This document shows, one piece after another, positions 1 to 9,273 of a DNA stretch of 64,000 bases. The notes beneath the pieces are model-generated. The model was not told the origin of the DNA, did no database searches, and saw only the letters and a program-made list of their open reading frames with translations. Where the stretch lies: positions 186,001 through 250,000 of the forward strand of contig NZ_FREV01000004.1 in the NCBI RefSeq assembly GCF_900143545.1. Reading direction: 5' to 3'. The stretch is from Loktanella sp. Alg231-35 (GTDB lineage Bacteria > Pseudomonadota > Alphaproteobacteria > Rhodobacterales > Rhodobacteraceae). Position numbers and translations under genes: made by a program. Numbering within the stretch: the stretch's first letter is position 1; each line of letters begins with the position of its first letter.

Positions 1-451
1 CAGGGGTGTTGGTCATGACATAGTCGGCCTCTGCAAAATTCATCGTGCCGCAATCCAACGTGCAAATCTCGGGCAGGCATTCCGCGACATGGGCCACGCG
101 TTCGGTCGCACCCACCATATCGGTGCCTGCGATCGTGGGCAGCGGCTTTTCAGTGCCGCCAAAGACCATGTCACCGCCCATGCCCGCCGTCAGGTTCAGC
201 ACAACATCCACGTCTGCATCGCGGATGCGTTCGGTCACTTCGCGGTACAGGGCCAGATCGCGCGATGGAACGCCGGTCTCGGGGTCACGCACATGGCAAT
301 GCACGACGGCCGCCCCCGCCTTGGCGGCATCAATGGCGCTATCGGCAATCTGTTGCGGTGAGCGCGGCACATGCGGACTGCGATCCTGGGTCGAGCCAGA
401 GCCGGTCACGGCACAGGTGATAAAGACCTCTCGGTTCATCTCAAGTGGCAT
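1..451 (-). CDS. BKACE-family beta-keto acid cleavage enzyme (DUF849), partial
   Basis: The 5' end of a gene that runs off the left edge; about 150 N-terminal residues are visible. The family cleaves beta-keto acids with acetyl-CoA, as in 3-keto-5-aminohexanoate cleavage and related steps of lysine or carnitine breakdown. Seen directly: an N-terminal strand reading [12 protein letters not shown], the metal-binding [10 protein letters not shown] motif at about residues 47-56, and a [10 protein letters not shown] loop, all typical of DUF849. The start at 451 is preceded by GGGGAG seven bases away; an internal ATG at 439 is possible. The exact substrate cannot be told without the C-terminal half and the neighbours. 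Confidence 0.85.
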   Translation of the reverse strand, partial: MPLEMNREVFITCAVTGSGSTQDRSPHVPRSPQQIADSAIDAAKAGAAVVHCHVRDPETGVPSRDLALYREVTERIRDADVDVVLNLTAGMGGDMVFGGTEKPLPTIAGTDMVGATERVAHVAECLPEICTLDCGTMNFAEADYVMTNTP

Positions 452-710
452 CGGCGTTCTCCCCTGATTGGCATGCCTGTTTGGGCGACATTTGCTGAAA
501 TCACGGCACCGCACAAGGTGGAATTATTGACAGAGGGTGCACCGCTCTGCCACAAACCCCGCATGACCAGAGCAATGCACATCGCAGTGATCTATTTTAC
601 CAGCGCCATATCACGGCGGCTGGCCTCTTTCTGATACATAAACCAACAGCCGCCCGCAGGGGTTGGCTGTGTTTCATCTGTCCTTGCGGGCCAATCGCAA
701 AGGACAGACC

Positions 711-1175
711 ATGGTCGAAACTTCCAAAGTCACCCCAAAAGACATCCCCGCCCTGCTGGCAATGATCCGCAAGCTCTGCACCTTTCATGGCGACCGCTGC
801 GTGATGGGGTTGGCCCAGACGCAGGCCCAATTTGTTGATGGGCCGTTGACGGGCATCATTGCGCGTCAGGGTGGTCGCGCTGTCGGGTATGCCGCTATCG
901 AACCGCATTGGCGACCCGTGCACCAGGGCCCCCTGCTTGATATTGCCCATCTTTTTGTGGAAGAGCCGATGCGCGGCCGCGGGGTGGGTACAGCGCTAAT
1001 TGACGCCGCACAGGTCCATGCGCGCCAAATTGGGGCCTGTCGGTTGGTGATTGGCACATCACCGGTGAACCCCGGCGCTGCGGCCACTTACAGGGCGATG
1101 GGTTTATCAGAGATCACGACTGCACCCGGCCCCCGGTTTGAAATCGCGATGGATGCTGCATGTAAGGTGGATTGA
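711..1175 (+). CDS. GNAT family N-acetyltransferase
   Basis: A 154-residue acetyltransferase of the GNAT fold, expected to move an acetyl group from acetyl-CoA to an amine; the substrate is unknown. The acetyl-CoA pyrophosphate loop is visible as EEPMRGRGVGTALI near residues 84-97, preceded by the strand LLDIAHLFV and followed by the C-terminal block YRAMGLSE. The ATG at 711 has AAGGA six bases upstream, so the longer reading from 663 is unlikely. The last codons (Lys-Val-Asp-stop) are encoded by a 26-bp palindromic repeat, so the C-terminus is partly repeat-derived. It converges on the aldo/keto reductase gene. Confidence 0.85.
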   Translation: MVETSKVTPKDIPALLAMIRKLCTFHGDRCVMGLAQTQAQFVDGPLTGIIARQGGRAVGYAAIEPHWRPVHQGPLLDIAHLFVEEPMRGRGVGTALIDAAQVHARQIGACRLVIGTSPVNPGAAATYRAMGLSEITTAPGPRFEIAMDAACKVD

Positions 1176-1187
1176 AATCCACCTTAC
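1162..1187. repeat. Family A palindromic repeat, copy 1
   Basis: A perfect inverted repeat with 12-bp arms (GTAAGGTGGATT and its complement) around a 2-base centre. It contains the TGA stop of the upstream acetyltransferase and abuts the stop codon of the converging aldo/keto reductase with no gap. Near-identical copies lie at 34047, 42207 and 52869. In RNA it would form a strong hairpin for both converging transcripts, but no T-run follows, so it is not a textbook intrinsic terminator. Confidence 0.9.
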
Positions 1188-2231
1188 CTAGAAGGGCATG
1201 GGGTGCTGCATCTGCGCCGCATCGATCTGTGCGATCACATCATCTGACAGCGCAACATCTTTGCCCGCAAGGATTTGCGTCAGCTGCGCCGAGGTCGTCG
1301 CCCCAAAAATCGCCGAAACCGCAAAAGGCCGCGTCCGCTGCCAGGCCATCGCCATATGCACCGGGTCCAACCCATGCTTTGTTGCGATATCCAGATAAGC
1401 CTGCACCGCAGGCCACACCCGGTCTGTTACCCGTCCACCCAGATCACCGTTGACCGACAGACGGCTGCCCTGTGGCACGGCACCGTTCTGGTACTTTCCG
1501 GTCAGTAGTCCGCAGGCCAGAGGCGAAAAGGACAGCAGCAGCACATCCTCATTCACGGCCATCTCGGCCATGTCGGTGTCATAGAGACGGCAAAGCAAAG
1601 AGTACTCGTTCTGCACTGTCGCCATACGCGGCAGGCCCGCCTTGTCGGCCTGATCAATCCATCTGGTCATGCCCCAGGCACTTTCGTTGGACATGCCAAT
1701 GGCTCGGATCTTGCCCGCCTTGACCATCTCGTCCAGCGCCTCAAGCACGTCCATCATATGATCCATCGTCTGCTGGCGGTTCTGGCCAGAAGGATCATAC
1801 GTCCAGTTCTGCCGGAACATATACGAACCACGCATCGGCCAATGCATCTGATAAAGGTCAATCACATCCGTCTGCAGACGCTTGAGCGAACTATCTATAG
1901 CCTCACGAATAACGGCGCCATCATAACCGCGCCCATCACGCACCCAGCCAGGATTGTCGCCAGAGACTTTGGTGGCCACGACAATCTCATCCCGCCGCCC
2001 GGTCTTGGCGATCCAGTTACCGATGGTCTGTTCCGACATGCCCACAGTTTCGGTGCGGATCGGGTTCACTGGATACATTTCGGCGGTGTCGAGGAAATTG
2101 ATACCTGCGTCCAAGGACATATCAATCTGGCGGTGGGCGTCGTCTTCAGGGGTCTGATTGCCAAAGGTCATCGTGCCCAGACACCATTCGCTAACCATGA
2201 TACCTGTGCGGCCAAGGGGGAGTTGTTTCAT
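1188..2231 (-). CDS. Aldo/keto reductase, Tas-like
   Basis: A 347-residue NADPH-dependent aldo/keto reductase with a TIM-barrel fold. The signature opening MKQLPLGRTGIMVSEWCLG, the DTAEMYP catalytic Asp/Tyr segment (about residues 48-54), the VATKVSG lysine and the YQMHWP histidine segment give the usual Asp-Tyr-Lys-His tetrad. The insert MYPVNPIRTET is characteristic of the Tas branch, which reduces aldehydes or ketones of unclear physiological identity. Length is normal for that branch. The stop codon touches a palindromic repeat shared with the converging acetyltransferase. Confidence 0.9.
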   Translation of the reverse strand: MKQLPLGRTGIMVSEWCLGTMTFGNQTPEDDAHRQIDMSLDAGINFLDTAEMYPVNPIRTETVGMSEQTIGNWIAKTGRRDEIVVATKVSGDNPGWVRDGRGYDGAVIREAIDSSLKRLQTDVIDLYQMHWPMRGSYMFRQNWTYDPSGQNRQQTMDHMMDVLEALDEMVKAGKIRAIGMSNESAWGMTRWIDQADKAGLPRMATVQNEYSLLCRLYDTDMAEMAVNEDVLLLSFSPLACGLLTGKYQNGAVPQGSRLSVNGDLGGRVTDRVWPAVQAYLDIATKHGLDPVHMAMAWQRTRPFAVSAIFGATTSAQLTQILAGKDVALSDDVIAQIDAAQMQHPMPF

Positions 2232-2362
2232 CTGCCGTGCCTCAAATTCGTTTCGCGCCAGACCCTAATGTGAAGTCACCAAAGGACAAGGGGCGAAAGA
2301 CGACATTGCCAAGGTCGAATATGGCCTAGCATCCCCCGATCAACAGGCGCATAGCTGGCCCC

Positions 2363-3595
2363 ATGCGTATGATCATCTCTTTCGCTGCTTTATTCTTGTC
2401 GGTTGCCTTGTTGCAGCTGTCCTCCGGCGGCGTGGGCCCATTGGACGCTTTGACCGGGCTGGAACTTGGGTTCTCGCAATCCCAGGTCGGTTTTCTGGGC
2501 TCGGCCCATTTCCTTGGCTTTTTCATCGGCTGCTGGTGGGCGCCGCGCCTGATGGGCAGCGTCGGCCACAGTCGCGCTTTTGCTACTTTCACGGCGATGG
2601 GGGCAATCGGCCTGGCCGCCCATGTGGTAACCGCGGAACCCTATTTCTGGGCCTTCTTTCGCATCGGATCGGGCATCTGCGTCGCCGGGTGCTACACTGT
2701 GATCGAGGCATGGTTGCAGGCGAAAGTCACCAATGAGACCCGTGGCCGCGCCATGGCCAGCTACCGCATTGCAGATACCGGTGCTTCATTCATCGCGCAG
2801 TTCATGATTGGTGCTTTGGCCAATCTGGAAACCTACATTGCCTACAACATCCTGACGATCCTGTGCTGCGCGTCCCTTTTGCCGCTGGCCTTGACCCGCG
2901 TGCCCCAGCCCGAAACACCCAAGGCTACCCGACTGCGCCCTGCCCTTGCCTGGGCCTGTTCACCACTGGCCGTTGCGGCGGTTCTGGTGGCCGCCCTGTC
3001 TAGCGCGTCCTTTCGCATGGTCGGCCCGATCTATGGTCAGGAGGTTGGCCTGACCGCCAACCAGATCGGCTCGTTTTTGGCGGCCTTTGTCGCCGGGGGG
3101 GCGATTGCACAATATCCTGTCGGCTGGCTGGCCGACAAATATGACCGGCGCTGGGTGATGATCTGGCTGTCCGTTGCGGCGGTCGTGTCATGTACGTTCA
3201 CTGTGGCGACAGCTGGCCAAGGCACAACGATCATCCTGACCGCCTCATTCCTTTTTGGATTGACGACCTTTCCGATCTATTCGGTGGCCACCGCCCACGC
3301 CCACGACTTTGCAACCTCTGATCAGCGGGTGGAGTTATCCGCCGCCTTGATGTTCTTCTTCGCAGTTGGAGCGATAGCGGCCCCATTAACAACCTCTGCG
3401 CTGATCGGCGCATTTGGTCCGGCGGCCCTGTTCTATTTCATATCAGTCGGACACATTTTGTTGGTAGCCTTCGGCCTGAGCCGGATGCGCGTGCGCCGCG
3501 CACCTGAAGATAGGACGCGCTACATCTACGCCCCGCGCACCAGTTTCGGGATCGGTCGTTTGCTGGGTCGCAGCCGCGAAGATCAGAAGGAATAA
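2363..3595 (+). CDS. MFS transporter, YcaD-like
   Basis: A 410-residue major facilitator protein with about twelve hydrophobic helices. The N-half reads FAALFLSVALLQLSSGGVG and SAHFLGFFIGCWWAPRLM; the conserved EAWLQAKVTNETRGRAMA loop between helices 4 and 5 is typical of the YcaD group. A motif-A-like GWLADKYDRRWVM follows the domain boundary. The substrate is unknown. A second in-frame ATG two codons in gives an equally plausible start, and neither has a strong ribosome-binding site. The 3' end overlaps the converging outer-membrane gene by 13 bases. Confidence 0.85.
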   Translation: MRMIISFAALFLSVALLQLSSGGVGPLDALTGLELGFSQSQVGFLGSAHFLGFFIGCWWAPRLMGSVGHSRAFATFTAMGAIGLAAHVVTAEPYFWAFFRIGSGICVAGCYTVIEAWLQAKVTNETRGRAMASYRIADTGASFIAQFMIGALANLETYIAYNILTILCCASLLPLALTRVPQPETPKATRLRPALAWACSPLAVAAVLVAALSSASFRMVGPIYGQEVGLTANQIGSFLAAFVAGGAIAQYPVGWLADKYDRRWVMIWLSVAAVVSCTFTVATAGQGTTIILTASFLFGLTTFPIYSVATAHAHDFATSDQRVELSAALMFFFAVGAIAAPLTTSALIGAFGPAALFYFISVGHILLVAFGLSRMRVRRAPEDRTRYIYAPRTSFGIGRLLGRSREDQKE

Positions 3596-4047
3596 AGCAC
3601 CGCCACTCGCGTGGTGGTGACTGCTGCGGTAAAGGTGTTGTCCATGAAATCACGGATCAACTCACCACGGACAGCGACGTTCGGGGTCAGCGCACGTTCT
3701 GCACCAAACCCGGCGTTGTAGCCGCCTGCGGTATCATCGTCGAAGTAATACTCTGTCACGCCGCCACCGGCCCGGAAGGTGTAGTTGTTCCAGTCATAGC
3801 TGGCCAGAATGCGCACCCGAAGCGTGTCATAGTCGTTGTCACCAGCGATACGCGAACCTGCGTCAATCTCGGCCCCAAGTCCCATACCACCTGTTTCGAT
3901 GCCAAAGCCTGCAATCAGCGATGCGACGGACTGTGCATCACCGGAATGCGGGAAAAGGTAGTCAAGCCCGCCCCCGACATAGACCTCTTGCGCGTGGGTC
4001 GTGGTGCCAAGGGCTGCAGCAAAAAGGGCGGCAATGAGGGTTTTCAT
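3583..4047 (-). CDS. Small outer-membrane beta-barrel-type protein
   Basis: A 154-residue secreted protein with a clear signal peptide (MKTLIAALFAAALGTTTHA, cleavage before QE). The mature part is an alternating, Gly/Tyr-rich beta pattern ending in VAVLYSF, an aromatic C-terminus as expected for BAM-inserted barrels. About eight strands would fit an OmpW/OmpA-like small porin. The start at 4047 has GGAG eight bases upstream; the longer reading to 4131 lacks a signal peptide. Function is not known. It overlaps the 3' end of the MFS gene. Confidence 0.75.
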   Translation of the reverse strand: MKTLIAALFAAALGTTTHAQEVYVGGGLDYLFPHSGDAQSVASLIAGFGIETGGMGLGAEIDAGSRIAGDNDYDTLRVRILASYDWNNYTFRAGGGVTEYYFDDDTAGGYNAGFGAERALTPNVAVRGELIRDFMDNTFTAAVTTTRVAVLYSF

Positions 4048-4170
4048 CGGCTGTCTCCAATCCGGGGTGGCGTTGAGCTTGTGTTTAAGCCGCCGATCCC
4101 TGCCACGCAACATCTGGCATCTGGCGCGCACCCCCGCTAGATAGGGCCAACCCTATCAAGGAAACCGCGC

Positions 4171-5883
4171 ATGGCCCGCCATCTGATTACATCTGCTATT
4201 CCCTACATCAACGGGATCAAGCACCTTGGCAATTTGGTGGGCAGCCAATTGCCCGCCGACCTTTATGCCCGCTACCTGCGCCAGCGCGGGCATGAGGTGT
4301 TGTTTCTGTGTGCAACAGACGAACATGGCACGCCAGCGGAGTTGGCGGCCGCCAAAGCGGGCAAGCCTGTCGCAGAATATTGTGCCGAAATGCATGCGGT
4401 GCAGGCCAAGATCGCAGAAGGATTCCGCCTGTCCTTTGATCACTTTGGCCGCTCGTCCAGCCCCCAGAACCATACGCTGACCCAAGCCTTTGCCGGGCGC
4501 TTGGAAGAGATTGGCCTGATCAGGGAAGTGACCGAGAACCAAGTCTATTCCGTGGCCGATGGCCGTTTTCTGCCCGACCGCTATATCGAAGGAACCTGCC
4601 CCAATTGCGGATTTGAGAGCGCGCGCGGTGACCAATGCGACAATTGCACCAAGCAGTTGGACCCCACTGATCTGATCAATCCCTACTCGACCATTTCCGG
4701 CTCGACCGAGTTGGAAGTGCGCGAAACCAAGCACCTCTACCTGCGCCAGTCGCAGATGCGCGCGCAGCTTGCAGCCTGGATCGACAGCAAGAAGGACTGG
4801 CCGATCCTGACGACGTCCATTGCCAAGAAATGGCTCAACGACGGTGATGGGTTGCAGGATCGTGGCATTACCCGTGACCTTGATTGGGGTATCCCAGTCA
4901 AAAAGGGTGACGCGGACTGGCCCGGCATGGAAGGCAAGGTCTTCTACGTCTGGTTCGATGCCCCCATTGAATACATCGCCTGCGCGCAGGAATGGGAAGA
5001 CGCGGGCAAAGGCACTGATTGGGCGCGCTGGTGGCGTACCGACAAAGGCGCCGATGATGTGACTTACACCCAGTTCATGGGCAAGGATAACGTGCCATTC
5101 CATACCCTGTCCTTCCCGGCCACTATTTTGGGAAGCCAAGAACCATGGAAGCTGGTCGACTACATCAAGTCCTTCAACTACCTCAACTATGATGGCGGTC
5201 AATTCAGCACCTCACGCGGGCGCGGCGTGTTCATGGATCAAGCGCTGGAGCTTTTGCCGCCAGACTATTGGCGTTGGTGGCTTTTATCACACGCACCAGA
5301 ATCTTCGGACGCGGAATTTACCTGGGAAAACTTCCAAACTGACGCAAACAAGGACCTCGCCGATGTCTTGGGCAACTTTGTTAGTCGTATCACTAAGTTT
5401 TGTCGCTCTAAATTCGGTGAGGCCGTGCCGGAAGGTGGTACATATGGACCCGCCGAGGAAAAACTAATCGCTGATCTGACGGCACGTCTGCAGGCCTATG
5501 AAGGGCATATGGACGCAATGGAAGTGCGCAAATCTGCGGCCGAATTGCGGGCCATCTGGGTGCTTGGCAACGAATACCTCCAAGCCAATGCCCCTTGGAC
5601 AACCTTCAAGACCGACCCGGACACTGCGGCAATGCAGGTCCGCCTCGCGCTGAACTTGATCCGCATCTATGCCGTATTGTCAGCAGCCTTCATCCCGGAC
5701 GCATCCAAAGTCATGATTGACGCAATGCAGACCGAGGATGATGCTTGGCCCACTGATATCGCAGCAGCTGTTGCCGCGCTGCCTGCGGGCCACGCCTTTG
5801 CTGTGCCCGACAACTTGTTCCGCAAAATCACTGATGACGAGCGGGACGCATGGGCGGAACGTTTTGCAGGCACGCGGGAGTAG
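4171..5883 (+). CDS. metG: Methionyl-tRNA synthetase
   Basis: A 570-residue class I aminoacyl-tRNA synthetase that charges tRNA-Met. The HIGH-type motif is HLGN (residues 18-21) in [16 protein letters not shown] zinc knuckle CPNCG..CDNC lies near residues 143-159, and the KMSKS-type loop is FSTSRG near residue 345, the variant of the archaeal/spirochaete-like MetG branch common in alphaproteobacteria. The anticodon-binding helical domain follows. AAGGA lies eight bases before the ATG. A 7-bp hairpin sits directly upstream of this site. The CMP-sugar synthetase gene starts five bases after the stop. Confidence 0.95.
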   Translation: MARHLITSAIPYINGIKHLGNLVGSQLPADLYARYLRQRGHEVLFLCATDEHGTPAELAAAKAGKPVAEYCAEMHAVQAKIAEGFRLSFDHFGRSSSPQNHTLTQAFAGRLEEIGLIREVTENQVYSVADGRFLPDRYIEGTCPNCGFESARGDQCDNCTKQLDPTDLINPYSTISGSTELEVRETKHLYLRQSQMRAQLAAWIDSKKDWPILTTSIAKKWLNDGDGLQDRGITRDLDWGIPVKKGDADWPGMEGKVFYVWFDAPIEYIACAQEWEDAGKGTDWARWWRTDKGADDVTYTQFMGKDNVPFHTLSFPATILGSQEPWKLVDYIKSFNYLNYDGGQFSTSRGRGVFMDQALELLPPDYWRWWLLSHAPESSDAEFTWENFQTDANKDLADVLGNFVSRITKFCRSKFGEAVPEGGTYGPAEEKLIADLTARLQAYEGHMDAMEVRKSAAELRAIWVLGNEYLQANAPWTTFKTDPDTAAMQVRLALNLIRIYAVLSAAFIPDASKVMIDAMQTEDDAWPTDIAAAVAALPAGHAFAVPDNLFRKITDDERDAWAERFAGTRE

Positions 5884-5888
5884 TTGGG

Positions 5889-6596
5889 ATGATTATCGGT
5901 CACATTGGCGCACGTGCAGGCAGCAAAGGCGTGCCGGGCAAGAACTTTCGGATGCTGCACGGCAAGCACCTGATTGACTGGTCGCTGGGCCAGCTTTTGG
6001 ACAGCGACCGGGTGGATCATGTCGTTGTCTCTTCGGACTCGCCTGAAATATACGAACACGGGCTAAAGCGAGGATGCCTAGACATTGGGCTACGCCCCGC
6101 GCATCTGGCCACCGATACAGCGGCAAAATGGGGTGTGTGGCAGCATGCCTTAGGCGAGGTCGAGAAACAGATCGGTCCGGCGGATGCGTTTCTGGATCTT
6201 GATTGCACATCGCCGCTGCGCCTGCCCAAGGATATTGATGCAGGGCTGGACCTGTTCGAGGCGGAACAACCCGATATGGTCATGTCATGCTGCGTAAGCG
6301 GCAAGAACCCCTATTTCAATATGCTGGAAACGGACGATGACGGCGCGCTGCAGGTGTCCAAACCACTGCCGCACGGTGTGGTTGCCCGCCAGCAGGCGCC
6401 GATGGTTTATGATCATGTGGGTTTGGTCTATGTGGTCAAGCCCAGCTATTTGCGAACCGCCAGTCGACTATTCGAAGGGCATGTGATCCCTCTCATCGTG
6501 CCCAATGAACGCGGGTTGGACGTGGACAGCTTCTTCGATTGGGAGGTCATCGATTTCCTGATGGGCAAGCAGATAGCCGAGGGGCTACGCGACTGA
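5889..6596 (+). CDS. Acylneuraminate cytidylyltransferase family protein (CMP-nonulosonate synthetase)
   Basis: A 235-residue nucleotidyltransferase that should activate a nonulosonic acid (sialic-acid-like sugar) with CTP. The nucleotide-binding opening IIGHIGARAGSKGVPGKN and the later FLDLDCTSPLR and GLDVDSFFDWEVID segments match the NeuA/KdsB-type fold. The start is five bases after the metG stop, so the two may be translated together. Its partner, the nonulosonate synthase, lies 0.8 kb downstream on the same strand. The exact sugar (neuraminic, legionaminic or pseudaminic type) cannot be decided here. Confidence 0.85.
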   Translation: MIIGHIGARAGSKGVPGKNFRMLHGKHLIDWSLGQLLDSDRVDHVVVSSDSPEIYEHGLKRGCLDIGLRPAHLATDTAAKWGVWQHALGEVEKQIGPADAFLDLDCTSPLRLPKDIDAGLDLFEAEQPDMVMSCCVSGKNPYFNMLETDDDGALQVSKPLPHGVVARQQAPMVYDHVGLVYVVKPSYLRTASRLFEGHVIPLIVPNERGLDVDSFFDWEVIDFLMGKQIAEGLRD

Positions 6597-7301
6597 CTAC
6601 CACCCCTGCCAGGGTTTGAGGGCCGCTTGCTTGGCTGCAAAGCTCGCCGTTAATGCGTCGCGATCATATTCGTCGCGAATCCAGTCAATGATGCCGATCC
6701 CTGTTTCGGCGTGCCGTGCTGCGTAGACATCCAGGAAATGATCCAGAATCCCCGTCGATGAACGCCGGATATGCAGATAACGAAAGCTAAGCTGTTTGCG
6801 CGCGACAGCGACCGACGCCCCTTCGTGGATCATCAAATAAAGTGCGGCCACCAACCCGGTACGATCTGCACCGGATTTGCAATGTAGCAGGAACGGGCGG
6901 TCCATCGTTTCAAAGGCGCTAAATAGTCGCAGCAATGGCTCTTTGTGCGGAGATTTGCGGGCCGACATCTGAATCGAAACCAGATGAAGCCCAAGCTGTT
7001 CACAGCTTTCTTTCTCAAAAAGGTAATGGGCGTCCTTTGACCCACCCCGCAGGTTCAACACGGTCGTGATGCCCATTTTGGCATAGGCCGCGAACCGCTT
7101 GTGATCAGGATGGTTAGAGCGATAAACCCCATCGGCCACTTTGTCGAAGTTGTGCCAGTGAAGGCGCAAGACCCCATGATCCAACCACATCATGCTACGT
7201 TGTGCGCGCTTACGGTCCGCCGGATCGGTGATGTCTCTCCCCATGGACTTGCGCAGGTCGCGTTCCTTTTTGTCCAATGTGCTGAGTATTTTGCGGATCA
7301 T
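6597..7301 (-). CDS. Tyrosine phosphatase family protein
   Basis: A 234-residue protein with the protein-tyrosine/dual-specificity phosphatase signature HCKSGADRTG (CX5R) near residues 137-146, in a fold that starts with ADGVYRSNHPD and TTVLNLRG as in bacterial and plant DSP-like enzymes. Its position between the two nonulosonate genes suggests a role in surface-polysaccharide control or in dephosphorylating a sugar intermediate; that is inference. I chose the start at 7301 (MIRKILSTLDKKERD) because that opening looks like the family's; an upstream ATG at 7340 is possible. It lies directly against the converging CMP-sugar synthetase gene with no gap. Confidence 0.8.
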   Translation of the reverse strand: MIRKILSTLDKKERDLRKSMGRDITDPADRKRAQRSMMWLDHGVLRLHWHNFDKVADGVYRSNHPDHKRFAAYAKMGITTVLNLRGGSKDAHYLFEKESCEQLGLHLVSIQMSARKSPHKEPLLRLFSAFETMDRPFLLHCKSGADRTGLVAALYLMIHEGASVAVARKQLSFRYLHIRRSSTGILDHFLDVYAARHAETGIGIIDWIRDEYDRDALTASFAAKQAALKPWQGW

Positions 7302-7430
7302 CTTTGTGCCATCAATTGCGATGCCAGTGACTTGGACCATGCCCCGTCGATTTGCAATGGTGACCCTGCGATTGCCTGCCCGCGTGAAACCTCATAAACA
7401 CAGGCAACCACTGCAAGCAGGAGCGTGAAT

Positions 7431-8462
7431 ATGCAGATCGCAGGCCGCAATATCGGACCAGAGCATCCCCCGCTCGTCATCGCTGAAATTGGCATCAATC
7501 ATGGTGGTGACTTAGCCGTCGCCAAGGACATGGTGCGTCTTGCCGCCGGTGCCGGTTGCGAGATGATCAAGCATCAGACCCACATCATCGAAGATGAAAT
7601 GACCCAAGAGGCCAAGCAGATTTTCCCGCCCAACGCCGATGTGTCGATCTGGGATGTGATGGCGGCTTGTGCCTTGTCGCTCGAAGATGAAGCCGAACTA
7701 AAACGCTATACCGAGAGCCTTGGCATGATCTGGATCTCGACCCCGTTTTCACGAGCTGCAGCGGATTTTCTGAATGAACTGGACGTGCCCGCGTTCAAGA
7801 TCGGATCAGGCGAGGCCGACAACCTGCCGCTGATCCGACACATCGCGCGGATGGGCAAGCCTGTGATCATGTCCACCGGCATGCAGAGCATTGAAACCAT
7901 CAAAGCATCGGTCGCCATTCTTGATGAGGCGGGCATTGACTACGCCTTGCTGGAATGCACGAACCTTTATCCCTCACCGCCTGAAATCGTGTCCTTGCAA
8001 GGCGTCACCGATCTGAAGGCTGCGTTTCCGAATGCCGTGGTCGGCTTCTCTGACCACTCCATCGGGCCAGAGATGGCGCTGGCCTCGGTCGCCTTGGGCG
8101 CCTGCATTCTGGAACGGCATTATACCGACACGCGCTATCGCAAAGGCCCTGATATCATCAACTCGATGGATCCGGCCGAACTGCGCCACCTGATTGACCG
8201 CTCGCGCGAAATCCATATCGCGCTGCATAACCCCAAAGAACGCACAAGCGCCGAAGAGGACGTCTATCGCTTTGCCCGCGCATCTGTGGTCGCAGACCGT
8301 GATCTGCCTGCGGGTCATGTCATCACCGAGGCCGACATCTGGGCGCGTCGTCCCGGCTCGGGCGAGATTGCGGGCTATGATTTTGACAAAGTGGTTGGCA
8401 AGACGCTGAACCGCGCAGTGACACGGAACACGCAGCTGACCTGGGACGCGCTGGATGGCTGA
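7431..8462 (+). CDS. neuB: N-acetylneuraminate (nonulosonate) synthase, NeuB family
   Basis: A 343-residue synthase that condenses phosphoenolpyruvate with an amino sugar to make a nonulosonic acid. The NeuB TIM barrel is evident from VIAEIGINHGGD, EMIKHQTHI, FKIGSGEADN, MSTGMQ and VGFSDHS. A C-terminal antifreeze-like SAF domain follows from about residue 285 (VVADRDLPAGHVITEADI). AGGAG sits seven bases before the ATG at 7431; a GTG six bases earlier is less well placed. No epimerase or aminotransferase genes are present here, so the precursor must come from elsewhere in the genome. Confidence 0.92.
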   Translation: MQIAGRNIGPEHPPLVIAEIGINHGGDLAVAKDMVRLAAGAGCEMIKHQTHIIEDEMTQEAKQIFPPNADVSIWDVMAACALSLEDEAELKRYTESLGMIWISTPFSRAAADFLNELDVPAFKIGSGEADNLPLIRHIARMGKPVIMSTGMQSIETIKASVAILDEAGIDYALLECTNLYPSPPEIVSLQGVTDLKAAFPNAVVGFSDHSIGPEMALASVALGACILERHYTDTRYRKGPDIINSMDPAELRHLIDRSREIHIALHNPKERTSAEEDVYRFARASVVADRDLPAGHVITEADIWARRPGSGEIAGYDFDKVVGKTLNRAVTRNTQLTWDALDG

Positions 8463-9240
8463 TGCGCTTTCGCGTGCTGATCTGGGTGTGTGGCTGATCA
8501 ACCTTGATCGCGACACCGACAGGCGCGCCGAAATGGAGCGGCAGTTGGACGCCCTCACCCTGTCCTACACACGGTTCCCGGCGATCTATGGCAAGGATTG
8601 CGCCGAAGAGCTTCTGAAACGTGCCGATGCCGACGCTTATGCCCGCAACATGGGCAGCCCGATTTTGCCCGGCAAGATGGGCTGCTATGCCAGCCACATC
8701 GCTGTGTGGGAGGCCTTTTTGGCCTCGGACCACAAGGTGGCGCTAATCCTCGAAGATGATGTGGTGTTCCATGACGATTTTCTGGACAGCCTTGATCTGG
8801 GGCTTGCTGCGTCTGATCACTGGGACACGCTGCGCTTTAACTGCATTCGTGCCAAGCTGCCGATTAGTCAGGGGCGCGTCGGGCGCTACACTTTGAATGC
8901 CTATGCGGGGCCGTTCACAGGCAACGCCACCTATCTGATCAAAAAAGAGGTGGCGCAGCGCATCTTGCCGAACCTTTGGCCGCAGACCCGAGCGTTTGAC
9001 CATGAACTTAACCGCTTTTTCCGACATGATTTCCGGCAATTCGGGTTAGAGCCCTTTTCAACCCATGTTGACGACGGCGACGTCAGTTCCATCACCGGGG
9101 CGGGTTTTGCGCTGGTCAAGAAATTCAAATGGTATCGGCGGCTGCCGCACTACCGCCTGAAGGCTGCAAATTACTTTCGGCGGGCGTTCTGGCTGCTGCG
9201 AAAAGGCCGGATCATTCCAAGACATCGGCCCTTGGGCTAG
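8455..9240 (+). CDS. Glycosyltransferase family 25 protein
   Basis: A 261-residue cytoplasmic glycosyltransferase of the LPS-type GT25 family. The signature blocks are VWLINLDRDTDRRAEME (residues 11-27), MGCYASHIAVWEAFL and ALILEDDVVF, the last holding the acidic metal-binding residues. It overlaps the end of neuB by eight bases, indicating coupled translation, so it probably adds a sugar to the same surface glycan. The C-terminus is basic (KKFKWYRRLPHYR) and may touch the membrane. Donor and acceptor are unknown. Confidence 0.87.
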   Translation: MADALSRADLGVWLINLDRDTDRRAEMERQLDALTLSYTRFPAIYGKDCAEELLKRADADAYARNMGSPILPGKMGCYASHIAVWEAFLASDHKVALILEDDVVFHDDFLDSLDLGLAASDHWDTLRFNCIRAKLPISQGRVGRYTLNAYAGPFTGNATYLIKKEVAQRILPNLWPQTRAFDHELNRFFRHDFRQFGLEPFSTHVDDGDVSSITGAGFALVKKFKWYRRLPHYRLKAANYFRRAFWLLRKGRIIPRHRPLG

Positions 9241-9273
9241 ATCCAAAGCGTCGCACAAGAAAGCAGGCAGAAT

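Noticed and set aside
528..533. TTGACA box upstream of the first acetyltransferase as a -35 element
   Set aside because: No matching -10 at normal spacing, so a promoter is not supported.
4156..5202. 348-codon open frame opposite metG
   Set aside because: Antisense of metG; no recognisable protein features or start context.
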